This document shows positions 8,142-17,651 of a DNA stretch of 64,000 nucleotides, one piece after another (within the stretch, counting starts at the first letter, position 1; every line of letters starts with the position of its first letter). The stretch covers positions 2,112,501 to 2,176,500 of the forward strand of contig NZ_CP114786.1 in NCBI RefSeq assembly GCF_027359675.1, in the 5' to 3' direction. The notes below the pieces were generated by a model. That model ran no database searches. It saw only the letters and a list, made by a program, of their open reading frames with translations, and was not told where the DNA came from. The stretch comes from Roseibium sp. Sym1. Its GTDB lineage: Bacteria; Pseudomonadota; Alphaproteobacteria; Rhizobiales; Stappiaceae. Position numbers and translations under genes: made by a program.

Positions 8142-9290
8142 ATGGCAGACACGGTAACGGCCCGGGCACTGATGGGCCGGGATGAACAGACGGTCCGGGT
8201 GGATCTGGGCGCGCGCAGCTACGATATCCGCATCGGGCGGGGTGTCCTGGAAACCGCCGGCGCGGAGATTGCGGCGGTCCTGCCGGGCGCGCGACTTGCG
8301 ATTGTCGCCGACGAGACCGTCGCGCGGCTGCATCTTGCAGCCTTCTCGGAAAGCCTGAAGGCCGCCGGCCTCGCGCATAGCGCGATCACGGTGCCGGCGG
8401 GTGAAAGCACGAAGTGTTTCAGCCAGTTCGAGCGCCTGTGTGACGAATTGCTGGCGGCCCGTCTGGAGCGCGGCGATGCGGTGGTCGCCCTGGGCGGCGG
8501 CGTTGTCGGCGACCTGACCGGCTTTGCCGCCTCGGCCGTCCGGCGCGGCATGGCCTTTGTCCAGGTACCGACCAGCCTGCTGGCGCAGGTGGACAGCTCC
8601 GTCGGCGGCAAGACCGGAATCAATTCGCGCCATGGCAAGAACCTGATCGGCGCGTTCCACCAGCCCGCTCTGGTGCTGGCCGATACGGCCGTGCTCGACA
8701 CGCTGTCACCGCGCGAATTCCGCGCCGGCTACGCGGAAGTGGCCAAATACGGCCTGCTCGGCGATGCCGAGTTCTTCGCCTGGCTGGAAGCGAACTGGCA
8801 GGCCGTGTTCGCCGGTGGCCCGGAGCGCGACGAGGCCGTGGCCCGCTCGTGCCAGGCCAAGGCCGACGTGGTCGCCGCGGACGAACTGGAAAGCGGCCGC
8901 AGGGCCCTGCTCAATCTCGGCCACACGTTCGGGCATGCGCTGGAATCGGCGGTCAGCTACGAGACCGAGCGTCTGGTCCATGGTGAGGGCGTGTCGATCG
9001 GCATGATGCTGGCCCATGAGTTTTCCGAACGTCTCGGCCTGATCGATGCCGACACGGTCGCCCGTGTTCATGCGCATCTCACCGATGTCGGCTTGCCGGT
9101 GACGGTTCAGCAGATCCCGGGGCAATTGCCGCCGGTGGACACGTTCATGGACATCATCGCGCAGGACAAGAAGGTCAGCCGCGGCGCGCTCACCTTCATC
9201 CTGACCCGGGGCATCGGCGAAGCCTTTGTCGAAAAGGGTGTCGATCCGGCAGTTGTTTCGGACTTCCTGAAGGAGAAACTCGAGGCATGA
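8142..9290 (+). CDS. aroB: 3-dehydroquinate synthase
   Basis: A 382-residue NAD- and metal-dependent enzyme that converts DAHP to 3-dehydroquinate, the second shikimate-pathway step. Signatures include ALGGGVVGDLTGFAAS, the VPTSLLAQVDSSVGGKTGIN active-site stretch, and the metal-binding histidines in LNLGHTFGHALE and HGEGVSIGM. The open frame starts at 8064 inside aroK, but ATG 8142 gives the normal length and removes overlap; its ribosome site is weak, which suggests coupling to aroK, whose stop is 19 bases upstream. The stop overlaps the next start by four bases (ATGA). Confidence 0.93.
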   Translation: MADTVTARALMGRDEQTVRVDLGARSYDIRIGRGVLETAGAEIAAVLPGARLAIVADETVARLHLAAFSESLKAAGLAHSAITVPAGESTKCFSQFERLCDELLAARLERGDAVVALGGGVVGDLTGFAASAVRRGMAFVQVPTSLLAQVDSSVGGKTGINSRHGKNLIGAFHQPALVLADTAVLDTLSPREFRAGYAEVAKYGLLGDAEFFAWLEANWQAVFAGGPERDEAVARSCQAKADVVAADELESGRRALLNLGHTFGHALESAVSYETERLVHGEGVSIGMMLAHEFSERLGLIDADTVARVHAHLTDVGLPVTVQQIPGQLPPVDTFMDIIAQDKKVSRGALTFILTRGIGEAFVEKGVDPAVVSDFLKEKLEA

Positions 9291-10630
9291 TGGAAACGGC
9301 TCTCTGGCTGGCGGTCGCCGCCATCTTCGTGCTCCTGTTCCTGTCCGGCTTCTTTTCCGGATCGGAGACGGCGCTGACCGCGGCGTCGCGCGCGCGCATG
9401 CACCAGCTGGAAAAAACCGGCGACTGGCGGGCAAAGGCGGCAAGCGCCTTGATCGCCAACCGCGAGCGGCTGATCGGGGCGCTTCTGCTCGGCAACAACC
9501 TGGTCAACATCCTGGCGTCCGCGCTGGCGACAACCGTCTTCCTGACCCTGTTCGGCGAGGCCGGTGTCGCGCTGGCGACCCTGGTCATGACGGCGCTTGT
9601 GCTGGTCTTTGCAGAGGTTCTGCCGAAGACCTGGGCGATCTCCAACCCGGAACGGTTCGCCGTGACGGTTGCCCCGATCGTGCGGGTCGTCGTGGCCGTG
9701 TTCGGCCCGGTGGTGGTCGGTGTCGAGTGGATCGTCAGGGCGATCCTGAAGCTGGTCGGCGTCACCGTCGGTGACGATGCCTCGATCCTGTCCGCCCACG
9801 AGGAGCTCAGGGGCGCGGTGGATCTGCAGCATATCGAAGGCGGCCTGGAAAAGGGCGAACGCGACCGCCTGGGCGGCCTGCTCGACCTTGCGGAGCTGGA
9901 AGTCTCCGACGTGATGGTTCACCGGACCAACATGGTTGCGCTCAATGCCGACGAGTCGGCGGACAAGCTGGTCAACGCGGCCCTGGCGTCGCCCTATACC
10001 CGTCTGCCGCTCTGGCGCGGCGAGAGCGACAATTTCGTCGGCGTGCTGCATGCCAAGGATCTGTTGCGGGCGCTGCATGCCGCCGGGGGCGATGCCTCGA
10101 AAATCAATGTTCTGGACATCGCCGCGCCGGCCTGGTTCGTGCCCGACACGACCAGCCTGCAGGACCAGCTCAACGCCTTTCTGCGCCACAAGTCCCATTT
10201 CGCGCTCGTGGTCGACGAGTATGGCGAGGTGATGGGGCTGGTGACGCTGGAAGACATCCTGGAGGAGATCGTCGGCGAAATCGCCGACGAGCACGATGTC
10301 GAGCTCGAGGGGCTCCGGCCGCAGGCGGACGGCTCGGTGATCGTCGACGGTTCGGTGCCGATCCGCGATCTCAATCGCGCAGCCGACTGGAGCCTGCCGG
10401 ACGACGAGGCAACCACGATCGCGGGCCTCGTCATTCACGAGGCACGCATGATTCCGGAAGAGCGCCAGATCTTCACCTTCCACGGCTTCCGCTTCACCGT
10501 GCTGCGCCGGGAAAAGAACCGGATCACACGGCTGAGGATCATGCCGCTCGGCCAGATCCCGGGCGTGAAGGCCCCGGCCGTTCCGGCCGTGCCGCAACAG
10601 GACGCGGGTGCTGTGAAGGCGGGCGCCTGA
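9287..10630 (+). CDS. CNNM/CorC (HlyC-TlyC family) ion transporter with CBS pair
   Basis: A 447-residue membrane protein with an N-terminal DUF21/CNNM domain (three to four helices, about residues 1-150, starting WLAVAAIFVLLFLSGFFSG), a CBS pair (about 205-325, containing TRLPLW, GVLHAKDLL and VDEYGEVMGLVTLEDILEEIVGEI) and a C-terminal CorC_HlyC domain (about 345-420). Family members transport or sense Mg2+ or Co2+; the old name hemolysin is misleading. ATG 9287 overlaps the aroB stop by four bases, so translation is probably coupled, although the function is unrelated to aromatic synthesis. A G/C hairpin 54 bases past the stop may end the operon. Confidence 0.87.
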   Translation: MMETALWLAVAAIFVLLFLSGFFSGSETALTAASRARMHQLEKTGDWRAKAASALIANRERLIGALLLGNNLVNILASALATTVFLTLFGEAGVALATLVMTALVLVFAEVLPKTWAISNPERFAVTVAPIVRVVVAVFGPVVVGVEWIVRAILKLVGVTVGDDASILSAHEELRGAVDLQHIEGGLEKGERDRLGGLLDLAELEVSDVMVHRTNMVALNADESADKLVNAALASPYTRLPLWRGESDNFVGVLHAKDLLRALHAAGGDASKINVLDIAAPAWFVPDTTSLQDQLNAFLRHKSHFALVVDEYGEVMGLVTLEDILEEIVGEIADEHDVELEGLRPQADGSVIVDGSVPIRDLNRAADWSLPDDEATTIAGLVIHEARMIPEERQIFTFHGFRFTVLRREKNRITRLRIMPLGQIPGVKAPAVPAVPQQDAGAVKAGA

Positions 10631-10683
10631 GTGGAAATGCGCTTGGCTTAAAGCCTATTTGATTCTTGGAACCCCCACCCCTA

Positions 10684-10708
10684 CCCCCTCCCCACAAGGG
10701 GGAGGGGG
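10684..10708. terminator. G/C hairpin, probable terminator or dispersed short repeat
   Basis: CCCCCTCCCC (10684-10693), loop ACAA, GGGGGAGGGG (10698-10707). The core resembles a hairpin motif dispersed in many alphaproteobacterial genomes. There is no U-tract, so termination ability is uncertain. Confidence 0.5.
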
Positions 10709-10844
10709 ATTCTGCCGAATGCGCCGAGATTCCTGAACTCTAGCGACCTGCATAGGGAAAGTACCTGTACCGCAAAGCACGCACATGTCTCCTTCCCCTT
10801 TTGGGCGGGGCTATCGTAATTGAAGAAGAAACGCCACATACGTC

Positions 10845-10996
10845 GGTGTCACCCCGGGCGAACGAAGTGAGACCCGGGGCCCACTCGTTTGCAGAGTGGA
10901 GAAGCAAAGGCACCTTTCGAAAACGCACCGTACGCTTGGGTATGCGGATCTGCGAGTGGGTCCCGGCTCGCGCTGCGCTTGGCCGGGATGACTCCA
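10845..10996. repeat. Imperfect inverted-repeat intergenic element, copy 1
   Basis: A left arm at 10845-10892 (beginning GGTGTCACCCCGGGCGAACG) and a right arm at 10949-10996 are imperfect inverted copies separated by 56 bases. Both contain the CCCACTCG and CCCGG cores. The same arms appear at 21990-22145, so this is a dispersed element and not local coincidence. No ORF inside. Confidence 0.7.
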
Positions 10997-11028
10997 AAGG
11001 TTTCATATTTGCCAACGGCTCTAACGAG

Positions 11029-11046
11029 GAATTGCAAATGCAATTC
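11029..11046. repeat. Perfect 18-base palindrome
   Basis: GAATTGCA-AA-TGCAATTC, 8-bp arms with a two-base centre, in the 3' region of bolA. It could be an operator or merely part of the flanking repeat cluster. No U-tract. Confidence 0.4.
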
Positions 11047-11096
11047 CCTGCCCCTTGAGGGCTGGGTGGCAGTTAAAAGCAATTCGCCGAGGAGGC

Positions 11097-11396
11097 TTAT
11101 GCGTCCGCCACTCTTGCCGCGCGGGGATCGGGCTCATTGTCGGAGCGGATTTCCAGGGCGAGGGCGTGGACGCCGCCGGCAAGTTCGTCGGCAAGCACCT
11201 CGTTGATCGCCCGGTGGCGGGCCACCCGGTTGAGACCTTCGAACGCGGCGGCGGCGATCTGGACCCGGAAATGGGTTTCGCCGCCCTCGCGCCAGCCGCC
11301 GTGGCCGCGGTGGTTCTCGGATTCGTCGATGACGTTGAGAAAGGACGGCTGGAACGCTGCCGTGAGCTTGTCGGTAATGGTCTGTCTGGTGCTCAT
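11097..11396 (-). CDS. bolA: BolA family protein
   Basis: A 99-residue BolA/YrbA fold protein. BolA proteins bind monothiol glutaredoxins and [2Fe-2S] clusters and influence iron homeostasis and cell shape. The signature is the FLNVIDESENHRGHGG stretch with the conserved histidine, then GETHFRVQI and the FEGLNRVARHRAIN helix that leads to the invariant second histidine, followed by VHALALEI. A GTG at 11405 gives three extra residues; ATG 11396 (MSTRQ) is preferred. Its neighbour, the J-domain gene, is divergent, as commonly seen in alphaproteobacteria. Confidence 0.9.
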   Translation of the reverse strand: MSTRQTITDKLTAAFQPSFLNVIDESENHRGHGGWREGGETHFRVQIAAAAFEGLNRVARHRAINEVLADELAGGVHALALEIRSDNEPDPRAARVADA

Positions 11397-11574
11397 TCCA
11401 TTCACGTAGAGACACAGATTTCAAAGATCAAGTCTATGCTGGGGTGACCCCGGCTGATAAAGTCGCGGGCTGCCCCGTTTCTAGGGTCCGGGGCAGGAAA
11501 TTAATTTTGGATACCTCGACAATGCAACCTTGTGCGGCTTGCCCGCGCGCCGACGGACTTCGATATTCTGCCTC

Positions 11575-12165
11575 ATGAAACTGGATTCAAAACTCTTCGA
11601 CGGTATCCGGGTGAAGCCGGACAAGGAACGGGCCCAGGAAGGCCGGCACCCGGTCTGCGAGCATCCGGGCTGCAACCGGCCGGCGCCTCACCGGGCACCG
11701 AAGGGGCGCGACCGGGAAGGCCAGTATTTCAATTTCTGCGTCGACCATGTCCGCGAGTACAACAAGTCCTACAACTACTTCACCGGCATGGGCGACGACG
11801 ACGTGCGCACCTACCAGAAGGACAGCCTGACGGGTCATCGTCCGACCTGGAAAATGGGCGTCAACAAGCAGGCCGCCGACGGGCCTGACGGGTATGACCC
11901 TAGGGCAGGCATGCGTGCAAATGCGCAACGCAGGTCCGAACAGGTACGCCGTCCGCGCGAAAGAAAGCTACTAACGCTTGAAAAACGCTCCCTGGATGTG
12001 CTCAATCTGCCCTACACGGCCCGTGGCGCGGAGATCAAAGCGCGCTATAAGGAGCTAGTTAAACTGAACCATCCGGATGCCAATGGCGGTGACAGGTCTT
12101 CCGAAGACCGCCTGCGGGAAATCATTCAGGCCTACAACGTCCTGAAAAAAGCCGGTTTCCTTTAA
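11575..12165 (+). CDS. J-domain (DnaJ-like) protein
   Basis: A 196-residue protein with a C-terminal J-domain (about residues 140-196: [20 protein letters not shown], then the essential HPD in KLNHPDANG, then the final helix [14 protein letters not shown]). The N-terminal 130 residues contain a Cys/His-rich segment ([16 protein letters not shown], then [19 protein letters not shown]) that may bind zinc. It is expected to stimulate DnaK on a specific client; the client is unknown. ATG 11575 is chosen over an upstream frame opening at 11530, whose residues lack conservation character. It precedes cobS by 64 bases on the same strand. Confidence 0.85.
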   Translation: MKLDSKLFDGIRVKPDKERAQEGRHPVCEHPGCNRPAPHRAPKGRDREGQYFNFCVDHVREYNKSYNYFTGMGDDDVRTYQKDSLTGHRPTWKMGVNKQAADGPDGYDPRAGMRANAQRRSEQVRRPRERKLLTLEKRSLDVLNLPYTARGAEIKARYKELVKLNHPDANGGDRSSEDRLREIIQAYNVLKKAGFL

Positions 12166-12229
12166 GCCTGCAGGTCCTGCCGGCTTTTCCCAAATGACCC
12201 TTCCCGAGTCCCGGGACAGCGGAGGACTG

Positions 12230-13216
12230 ATGACTGAGACGACGACTGCGGCCATGGCCATGCCGGATACTGAAGTTTCTGTAGAAGAGGTTTTTGGGTT
12301 CAAGTCCGACCTCAAGGTGCCGGCTTTTTCCGCGCCGTCGGAGCATGTGCCCGAGCGCGACGAGGACTATCTGTTCGACCGGGCGACAACCCTGGCGATC
12401 CTGGCGGGCTTTGCCCACAACCGCCGCGTGATGGTGACCGGCTATCACGGCACGGGCAAATCGACGCATATCGAGCAGGTCGCCGCCCGGCTCAACTGGC
12501 CCTGTATCCGCGTCAACCTGGACAGTCACATCTCCCGTATCGACCTTGTCGGCAAGGACGCGATCGTGATCCGCGACGGCCAGCAGGTCACCGAGTTCAA
12601 GGACGGCATCCTGCCCTGGGCCTATCAGCACAATGTCGCGCTGGTGTTCGACGAATACGACGCCGGCCGTCCGGACGTGATGTTCGTGATCCAGCGGATC
12701 CTGGAATCCTCCGGCCGCCTGACCCTGCTCGACCAGAGCCGCGTCATCCGTCCGCATGCCGCCTTCCGCCTGTTCGCGACCGCCAACACGGTCGGTCTCG
12801 GCGACACGTCCGGCCTCTATCACGGCACCCAGCAGATCAACCAGGCCCAGATGGACCGCTGGTCGATCGTCACCACGCTGAACTACCTGCCGCATGACAA
12901 CGAGGTCGATATCGTCCTGTCCAAGGCCAAGCATTTCCAGACGGACGAGGGCCGCAACACCGTTTCCAAGATGGTGCGCCTCGCCGACATGACCCGCAAC
13001 GCCTTCATCAACGGCGACCTGTCGACGGTGATGAGCCCGCGGACCGTGATCACCTGGGCGGAAAACGCGGAAATCTTCGGTGATGTCGGATTTGCCTTCC
13101 GCCTGACCTTCCTCAACAAGTGCGACGACATGGAGCAGTCCCTGGTGGCGGAATTCTACCAGCGCTGTTTTGGCGAAGATCTGCCGGAATCCTCCGTCAA
13201 CGTTGTCATGAGCTGA
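12230..13216 (+). CDS. cobS: Cobaltochelatase subunit CobS
   Basis: A 328-residue AAA+ ATPase of the aerobic cobalt chelatase CobN-CobS-CobT, which inserts Co2+ into hydrogenobyrinate a,c-diamide during cobalamin synthesis. Walker [10 protein letters not shown] is at residues 71-79, Walker B is in [11 protein letters not shown], and LFATANTVG is the sensor region. The N terminus [19 protein letters not shown] is typical of CobS. ATG 12230 follows GGAGG with four bases spacing and is favoured over an upstream ATG at 12194. CobT follows after seven bases; CobN is not in the window. Cobalamin is used by Ecm at 53546-55543. Confidence 0.95.
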   Translation: MTETTTAAMAMPDTEVSVEEVFGFKSDLKVPAFSAPSEHVPERDEDYLFDRATTLAILAGFAHNRRVMVTGYHGTGKSTHIEQVAARLNWPCIRVNLDSHISRIDLVGKDAIVIRDGQQVTEFKDGILPWAYQHNVALVFDEYDAGRPDVMFVIQRILESSGRLTLLDQSRVIRPHAAFRLFATANTVGLGDTSGLYHGTQQINQAQMDRWSIVTTLNYLPHDNEVDIVLSKAKHFQTDEGRNTVSKMVRLADMTRNAFINGDLSTVMSPRTVITWAENAEIFGDVGFAFRLTFLNKCDDMEQSLVAEFYQRCFGEDLPESSVNVVMS

Positions 13217-13223
13217 GGTCCGA

Positions 13224-15131
13224 ATGGCACCGCGTCCGGGTCACAACACGCTTCCGGGCAACAAGCCCGCGCCGAGCACCGAACCGTTCAAGCAGTCGGT
13301 GAGCGGCACCATGCGGGCGATCTCCGGCGAGCCGGAGCTGGAAGTCATCTTTTCCGGAGACCGGCCGGGCATTGCCGGCAATTCGGCACGCCTGCCGGAG
13401 CCGCCGCGCAAGGTGAACGCACGCGACATCGCGGTCACCCGCGGCCTGTCGGATTCCATGGCCCTGCGCATTGCCTGCCATGACAAGGCGGTGCACGCCA
13501 GGAACATGCCGCAGGGGCCGGACGCCCGCGCGATCTTCGAGGCGGTCGAACAGGCGCGTTGCGAGGCCGTCGGCGCAAGGCGCATGAAGGGCGTCGCCGA
13601 GAATCTCGCCACCATGCTCGACGACAGGTTCCGCAAATCCGGTGCGCCGGACATTTCCAGCCGCGAGGAAGCACCGCTCCAGGACGCGCTGTCGCTGATG
13701 GTGCGCGAGCGGCTGACCGGCGCCAAGCCGCCGGAAAGCGCGGAAAAGCTGGTCGACATGTGGCGCGGCTGGATCGAGGACAAGGCCGGCGCCGATCTCG
13801 ACCGGCTGGAAGCCGAGGTCGAGGACCAGAACAGTTTCGCCTCCCGCCTGCGCGACGTTCTCAAGTCGCTGGACATGGCCGACGAACTCGGCGACCACGA
13901 CGAAGACATGGACCCGGACCAGAACGAGGACGAGGGCAACAACGACGAGGCCGAGACAGGCGACGACAACGAAGAGGACAGCGGTGAACAGGAAGCGTCA
14001 CCGCAGGAAATGGAACTCTCCGGCGAAGAGCAGGATAGCGGCGACACGGAAGCCGCCGAGGCCGACATGGAGGACTTCGCCGAACAGGACATGGCGGAGG
14101 ACACCGAGGAGCCTGGCGAAAGCGACCGACCGGACACCTCGCTCTCCAACCGCCCGGAAACCGACTATCGTGTCTTCACGCACCAGTTCGACGAAACGGT
14201 CACGGCCGAAGAGCTGTGCGACACGGCCGAACTGGACCGGTTGCGCGGTTTCCTCGACAAGCAGCTGACCCATCTGCAGGGCGCCGTCGCGCGCCTCGCC
14301 AACCGGCTTCAGAGAAAGCTGATGGCGCAGCAGAACCGCGCCTGGGACTTCGACCTGGAAGAAGGCCTGCTCGACACGGCGCGGCTGACCCGCGCGGTCA
14401 CCGACCCGATGTCGCCGCTCGCCTTCAAGCAGGAACGGGACACCAATTTCCGCGACACGGTCGTGACGCTGCTTCTGGACAATTCCGGTTCCATGCGCGG
14501 CCGGCCGATCACGGTGGCGGCCACCTGCGCCGACATCCTGGCACGCACGCTGGAGCGCTGCGGCGTCAAGGTCGAGATCCTCGGTTTCACAACCAAGGCG
14601 TGGAAGGGCGGCCAGTCGCGCGAAAGCTGGATCGGTGCCGGCAAGCCGCCGACCCCCGGCCGGCTGAACGATCTGCGCCACATCATCTACAAGTCCGCGG
14701 ATGCCCCCTGGCGCCGCGCCCGGCGCAATCTCGGCCTGATGATGCGCGAAGGGCTTCTGAAGGAAAACATCGACGGCGAGGCGCTGCTCTGGGCCCATGA
14801 CCGGCTGCTGGCGCGCCCCGAACAGCGGCGCATCCTGATGATGATTTCCGACGGCGCGCCGGTGGACGACACGACGTTGTCGGTGAACCCCGGCAACTAC
14901 CTGGAACGTCACCTGCGTTACGTGATCGAGGAGATCGAGACACGCTCGCCGGTAGAGTTGATCGCCATCGGCATCGGCCACGACGTTACCCGCTATTATC
15001 GCCGGGCCGTCACCATTGTCGACGCGGAGGAACTGGCGGGCGCGATGACCGACCAGCTGGCTGACCTTTTCGACGACGAGGTCCAGCAGGCTCACCAGTC
15101 ACACGGCCGCCGCCGGGCGGGCCGCCGTTAG
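13224..15131 (+). CDS. cobT: Cobaltochelatase subunit CobT
   Basis: A 635-residue partner of CobS that forms the chaperone-like AAA+ ring complex acting on CobN. Layout: N-terminal CobT domain (about 1-225), a very acidic low-complexity linker (about 228-310, rich in Asp/Glu), and a C-terminal von Willebrand A domain with an intact [13 protein letters not shown], in which Asp419, Ser421 and Ser423 bind metal. The ISDGAPVDD strand near residue 545 supplies the second metal site. Seven bases separate it from cobS, so the two are an operon. Confidence 0.95.
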   Translation: MAPRPGHNTLPGNKPAPSTEPFKQSVSGTMRAISGEPELEVIFSGDRPGIAGNSARLPEPPRKVNARDIAVTRGLSDSMALRIACHDKAVHARNMPQGPDARAIFEAVEQARCEAVGARRMKGVAENLATMLDDRFRKSGAPDISSREEAPLQDALSLMVRERLTGAKPPESAEKLVDMWRGWIEDKAGADLDRLEAEVEDQNSFASRLRDVLKSLDMADELGDHDEDMDPDQNEDEGNNDEAETGDDNEEDSGEQEASPQEMELSGEEQDSGDTEAAEADMEDFAEQDMAEDTEEPGESDRPDTSLSNRPETDYRVFTHQFDETVTAEELCDTAELDRLRGFLDKQLTHLQGAVARLANRLQRKLMAQQNRAWDFDLEEGLLDTARLTRAVTDPMSPLAFKQERDTNFRDTVVTLLLDNSGSMRGRPITVAATCADILARTLERCGVKVEILGFTTKAWKGGQSRESWIGAGKPPTPGRLNDLRHIIYKSADAPWRRARRNLGLMMREGLLKENIDGEALLWAHDRLLARPEQRRILMMISDGAPVDDTTLSVNPGNYLERHLRYVIEEIETRSPVELIAIGIGHDVTRYYRRAVTIVDAEELAGAMTDQLADLFDDEVQQAHQSHGRRRAGRR

Positions 15132-15148
15132 GCGGCCCCGACACCGCC

Positions 15149-16186
15149 ATGGCAGCGATACGGCCCGGACGACCGAAAAAACTCCTTGGTGCGGCGGCTC
15201 TGGCGGCGTCCATGATCCTTGCGGCGCTCCCCGGTGCCGCCCAGGAGCTGCTGCGGGACGGCGAGGCCGTCAAGACCCGTACCAAGCCGATCGAAACCTT
15301 TCACATCGGCCGGGAAGACAGCCGTTTCGGCAAGCTCACCTTTCTGGGCGGGCTGGAGGTCCTGGCGTCGGACCGCAAGATCGGCGGTCTTTCCGGCGTG
15401 ATCACCCTCGACGGGGGTGCGCGGTTCCTTGCGGTGACAGACAATGGCCACTGGGTCAGCGGGCGTGTCGAGCAGACGGCGGAGGGAAAGCCGCTCGGCC
15501 TGTCGGACGTGCGCTACGCACCGCTGCTGGGTGCGGACGGCAAGACGCTGAACGCCCGCTGGGGCCACGATACCGAAGCACTGACACTGGCCGGATCCGG
15601 GCTTTACGTGACTGCCGAAACCCGCAATGCGATCTATCACTATCCCTGGCCGCTGACGACGGGGCGGGAGAAGATGATCGGCGAAGTGGCGCTTCCCGAT
15701 GATATCCGCGATCTGCCGCGCAATGCCGGGCTGGAATCCCTCGCCGCCGTCCCGGACGACAGTCCCGATGCCGGCAAGCTGGTCGCCATCGCCGAATCCG
15801 CGCCGAGCGGTCTGCACGACCTGACGGGCTTTATTCTCGGTCCCGGAGGCACGGGCCGGTTCACCTTGCGCCGCCATGACCGTTTCGATGCCACCGACGC
15901 GGCCTTTCTGCCGAACGGGGATCTCCTGGTCATGGAGCGCCGCTTCAATCTGCGCGACCTGCTCGGCCTGCGCCTGCGCCGGATCGCGGCGGCGGATCTC
16001 AAGGCCGACGCGGTGCTGGACGGCGAATTGCTGCTGGAAGCGGATTTCAACGCCCAGATCGACAACATGGAGGGCCTGGCCGTTCACGTGACGGACAAGG
16101 GCGAGACCATCCTGACGCTCGTGTCCGACGACAATCGCTCCATCCTGCAGCGGACGCTGTTCCTGAGGTTCCGGCTGGAGGAGTAG
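15149..16186 (+). CDS. Secreted esterase-like/phytase-like protein
   Basis: A 345-residue exported protein with a clear signal peptide (basic RPGRPKK, hydrophobic core to about residue 31, AQ cleavage region). The body matches the phytase-like/esterase-like family (Pfam Phytase-like, PF13449), probably a beta-propeller: LGGLEVLASD, ALSLAG-type blades, IGGLSGVITLDGGARFLAVTDNGHW and LESLAAVPDD repeats. Substrate is unknown; family members are generally uncharacterised. It starts 17 bases after cobT and could be read from the same transcript, but has no evident link with cobalamin. Confidence 0.75.
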   Translation: MAAIRPGRPKKLLGAAALAASMILAALPGAAQELLRDGEAVKTRTKPIETFHIGREDSRFGKLTFLGGLEVLASDRKIGGLSGVITLDGGARFLAVTDNGHWVSGRVEQTAEGKPLGLSDVRYAPLLGADGKTLNARWGHDTEALTLAGSGLYVTAETRNAIYHYPWPLTTGREKMIGEVALPDDIRDLPRNAGLESLAAVPDDSPDAGKLVAIAESAPSGLHDLTGFILGPGGTGRFTLRRHDRFDATDAAFLPNGDLLVMERRFNLRDLLGLRLRRIAAADLKADAVLDGELLLEADFNAQIDNMEGLAVHVTDKGETILTLVSDDNRSILQRTLFLRFRLEE

Positions 16187-16211
16187 GCTGGGGAATCCAA
16201 TCAAACTTTTT

Positions 16212-16841
16212 TTAAGTAGATCGGGGTCCAGAGTCCGTAATCTCTGCGGAATACCGATTAGGCCATTTTTTAAGTAACTCAGCTTCTGTACGAAGAATAT
16301 TCGAATTTGGGTGGTGGGCCACTCGATCCCTCATCAATAGAATAAGCGCAATCTTTAAATTCACTACAAACTTGTCTTTTTCTGAATTTATTTCTTCGAT
16401 TGGATGATCTGTGTCTGGACCCCAAAGGTGATGTGGATAGAATTCTCGGTCATCTTGCAGTGTGAGGCGTCGAATTGATTGCTTTAAGTCCTTATTTGGT
16501 GAATTAAAGGACGCACTGAGATTATGTGCGAAAAAGTTTCGTACCCCGGCAAGACCTTTGAGAGCTTGCCTTGAGTTGTCATCAATTGCACCGAGAGCGA
16601 AAAGAAGATCGATTTGTGGCGTGGTATCACCAAGCGGCCTACCGTGCTTGAGCAAGTGTCTGGCTGGCTTTTCGTCAATAAATCGATGTAGCAACGTTTT
16701 TTCAACGGCGTGTTCTAGTAGTGACCCTCCAACAACGGTGACGATCAGATCTGAACCCGTTGGTTTCGCTGCTTCATCCATCAACTCAGAAATTGCTTGC
16801 ACGGAATTGGCAGCGTCAGGTGCAAAAATTGCCCATGTCAT
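16212..16841 (-). CDS. MltR-like domain protein in an AT-rich segment
   Basis: A 209-residue protein resembling MltR-like/DUF4145-type domains: SDLIVTVVGGSLLEHAVEKTL, PLGDTTPQIDLLFALGAI, then GVRNFFAHNL, matching the family pattern in which an RNxFAH motif follows an alpha-helical core. Such proteins occur as a mannitol-operon regulator in enterics and as free-standing proteins of unknown role, sometimes in defence islands. Codon use is AT-rich compared with both sides (16261-16320 is 43% G+C by my count), suggesting transfer. ATG 16841 follows GGAG; an upstream TTG at 16880 is less likely. A terminator separates it from the YhhQ gene. Confidence 0.65.
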   Translation of the reverse strand: MTWAIFAPDAANSVQAISELMDEAAKPTGSDLIVTVVGGSLLEHAVEKTLLHRFIDEKPARHLLKHGRPLGDTTPQIDLLFALGAIDDNSRQALKGLAGVRNFFAHNLSASFNSPNKDLKQSIRRLTLQDDREFYPHHLWGPDTDHPIEEINSEKDKFVVNLKIALILLMRDRVAHHPNSNILRTEAELLKKWPNRYSAEITDSGPRST

Positions 16842-16887
16842 TGTAAGTTTCTCCAAATATCTCCTTTGCTGAGGGGGCAAGCTTAAT

Positions 16888-16913
16888 CAAAAAAAGGCAC
16901 CGTAAGGCGCCTT
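16888..16913 (-). terminator. Intrinsic terminator after the YhhQ gene
   Basis: On the minus strand AAGGCGCC-TTAC-GGTGCCTT (16913-16894) folds into an 8-bp stem with one G-U pair and is followed by a run of U (A-run 16887-16893). It ends transcription from L28 and YhhQ before the AT-rich gene. Confidence 0.75.
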
Positions 16914-16947
16914 GATTAGTTAATTTGTTCTTGGAGTTCGTTCCGCT

Positions 16948-17634
16948 TCAGGCCGCCCGGCTGTCCGGGTTGGCCCGGAACACGCCCAGCACGATCCGGT
17001 AGGGGGCGAGCAGGGCGACAGCGACCAGTATCTTCACCAGGAAGTCGCCGGCGGCCAGAGAGACCCACAGCAGTGCCTGGGTGTCTTCTGCAATGCCGAG
17101 GAAGGGCACCGGGAAGGCCAGGGAGCCGTCTTCCATGCCGAACAGGCCGTCGATGAAGGCGAAGCCGGCGGAAAAGGCGATGCCGAAAAAGAGTACGGTG
17201 TCGATCACCGAGCCGATCAGCGACGAAGTGATCGGCGCCTTCCACCAGGTCTGCCGGCGCAGGCGGTTGAAAATGGTCACGTCGAGCAGCTGGGCGACCA
17301 GGAAGGCGGTGCCCGAGGCGATCAGGATGCGCGGCGTGGTGAAGGCCTCGTTGAAGGCCCAGAACACCATCGGAACGACAATGGCCAGCACGAAGCCGGT
17401 CACGACCACCTTGCGGGCGGCCGACGCGCCGAAACGCCGGTTGGTGAGGTCGGTGACCAGGAAGGCGATCGGGTAGGTGAAGGCGCCCCAGGTCAGCGTG
17501 TCGGCCAGGTTGATGCCGCCGACAACGTGCTGGACCGGAAACTGGACCAGGAAATTGGAGGCCGCAACGACAATCGCCATCGCGAGGATCGCGATGGCGA
17601 AATGGGCCGCGGAGAAACTCCGGGAATCCGTCAT
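16948..17634 (-). CDS. yhhQ: Queuosine precursor transporter (YhhQ/VUT family)
   Basis: A 228-residue inner-membrane protein of the vitamin-uptake-like YhhQ family, which imports queuine or 7-cyano-7-deazaguanine for tRNA queuosine synthesis. Six or so hydrophobic segments are visible; family markers are ADTLTWGAFTYPIAFLVTDL, NRRFGASAARKVV and the SSLIGSVIDTVLFFGIAF segment. ATG 17634 begins at MTDSRS; the longer frame upstream runs antisense-like through L28 and is rejected. It starts 17 bases after the L28 stop and probably shares its transcript. Confidence 0.85.
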   Translation of the reverse strand: MTDSRSFSAAHFAIAILAMAIVVAASNFLVQFPVQHVVGGINLADTLTWGAFTYPIAFLVTDLTNRRFGASAARKVVVTGFVLAIVVPMVFWAFNEAFTTPRILIASGTAFLVAQLLDVTIFNRLRRQTWWKAPITSSLIGSVIDTVLFFGIAFSAGFAFIDGLFGMEDGSLAFPVPFLGIAEDTQALLWVSLAAGDFLVKILVAVALLAPYRIVLGVFRANPDSRAA

Positions 17635-17651
17635 GTCATGTCCCGTAAGGG

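Larger units (their letters stand above)
10631..11096. other. 466-base intergenic region rich in palindromes
   Basis: The gap between the convergent CNNM and bolA genes has no plausible gene. It contains a CCCCCTCCCC/GGGGGAGGGG hairpin (10684-10708), an imperfect inverted-repeat element (10845-10996) and a perfect short palindrome (11029-11046), listed separately. Both neighbours end here, so these may act as transcription stops. Confidence 0.7.

Noticed and set aside
9287..10630. Hemolysin label for the CNNM/CorC protein
   Set aside because: The DUF21-CBS-CorC layout indicates an ion transporter or sensor; the hemolysin name is historical.
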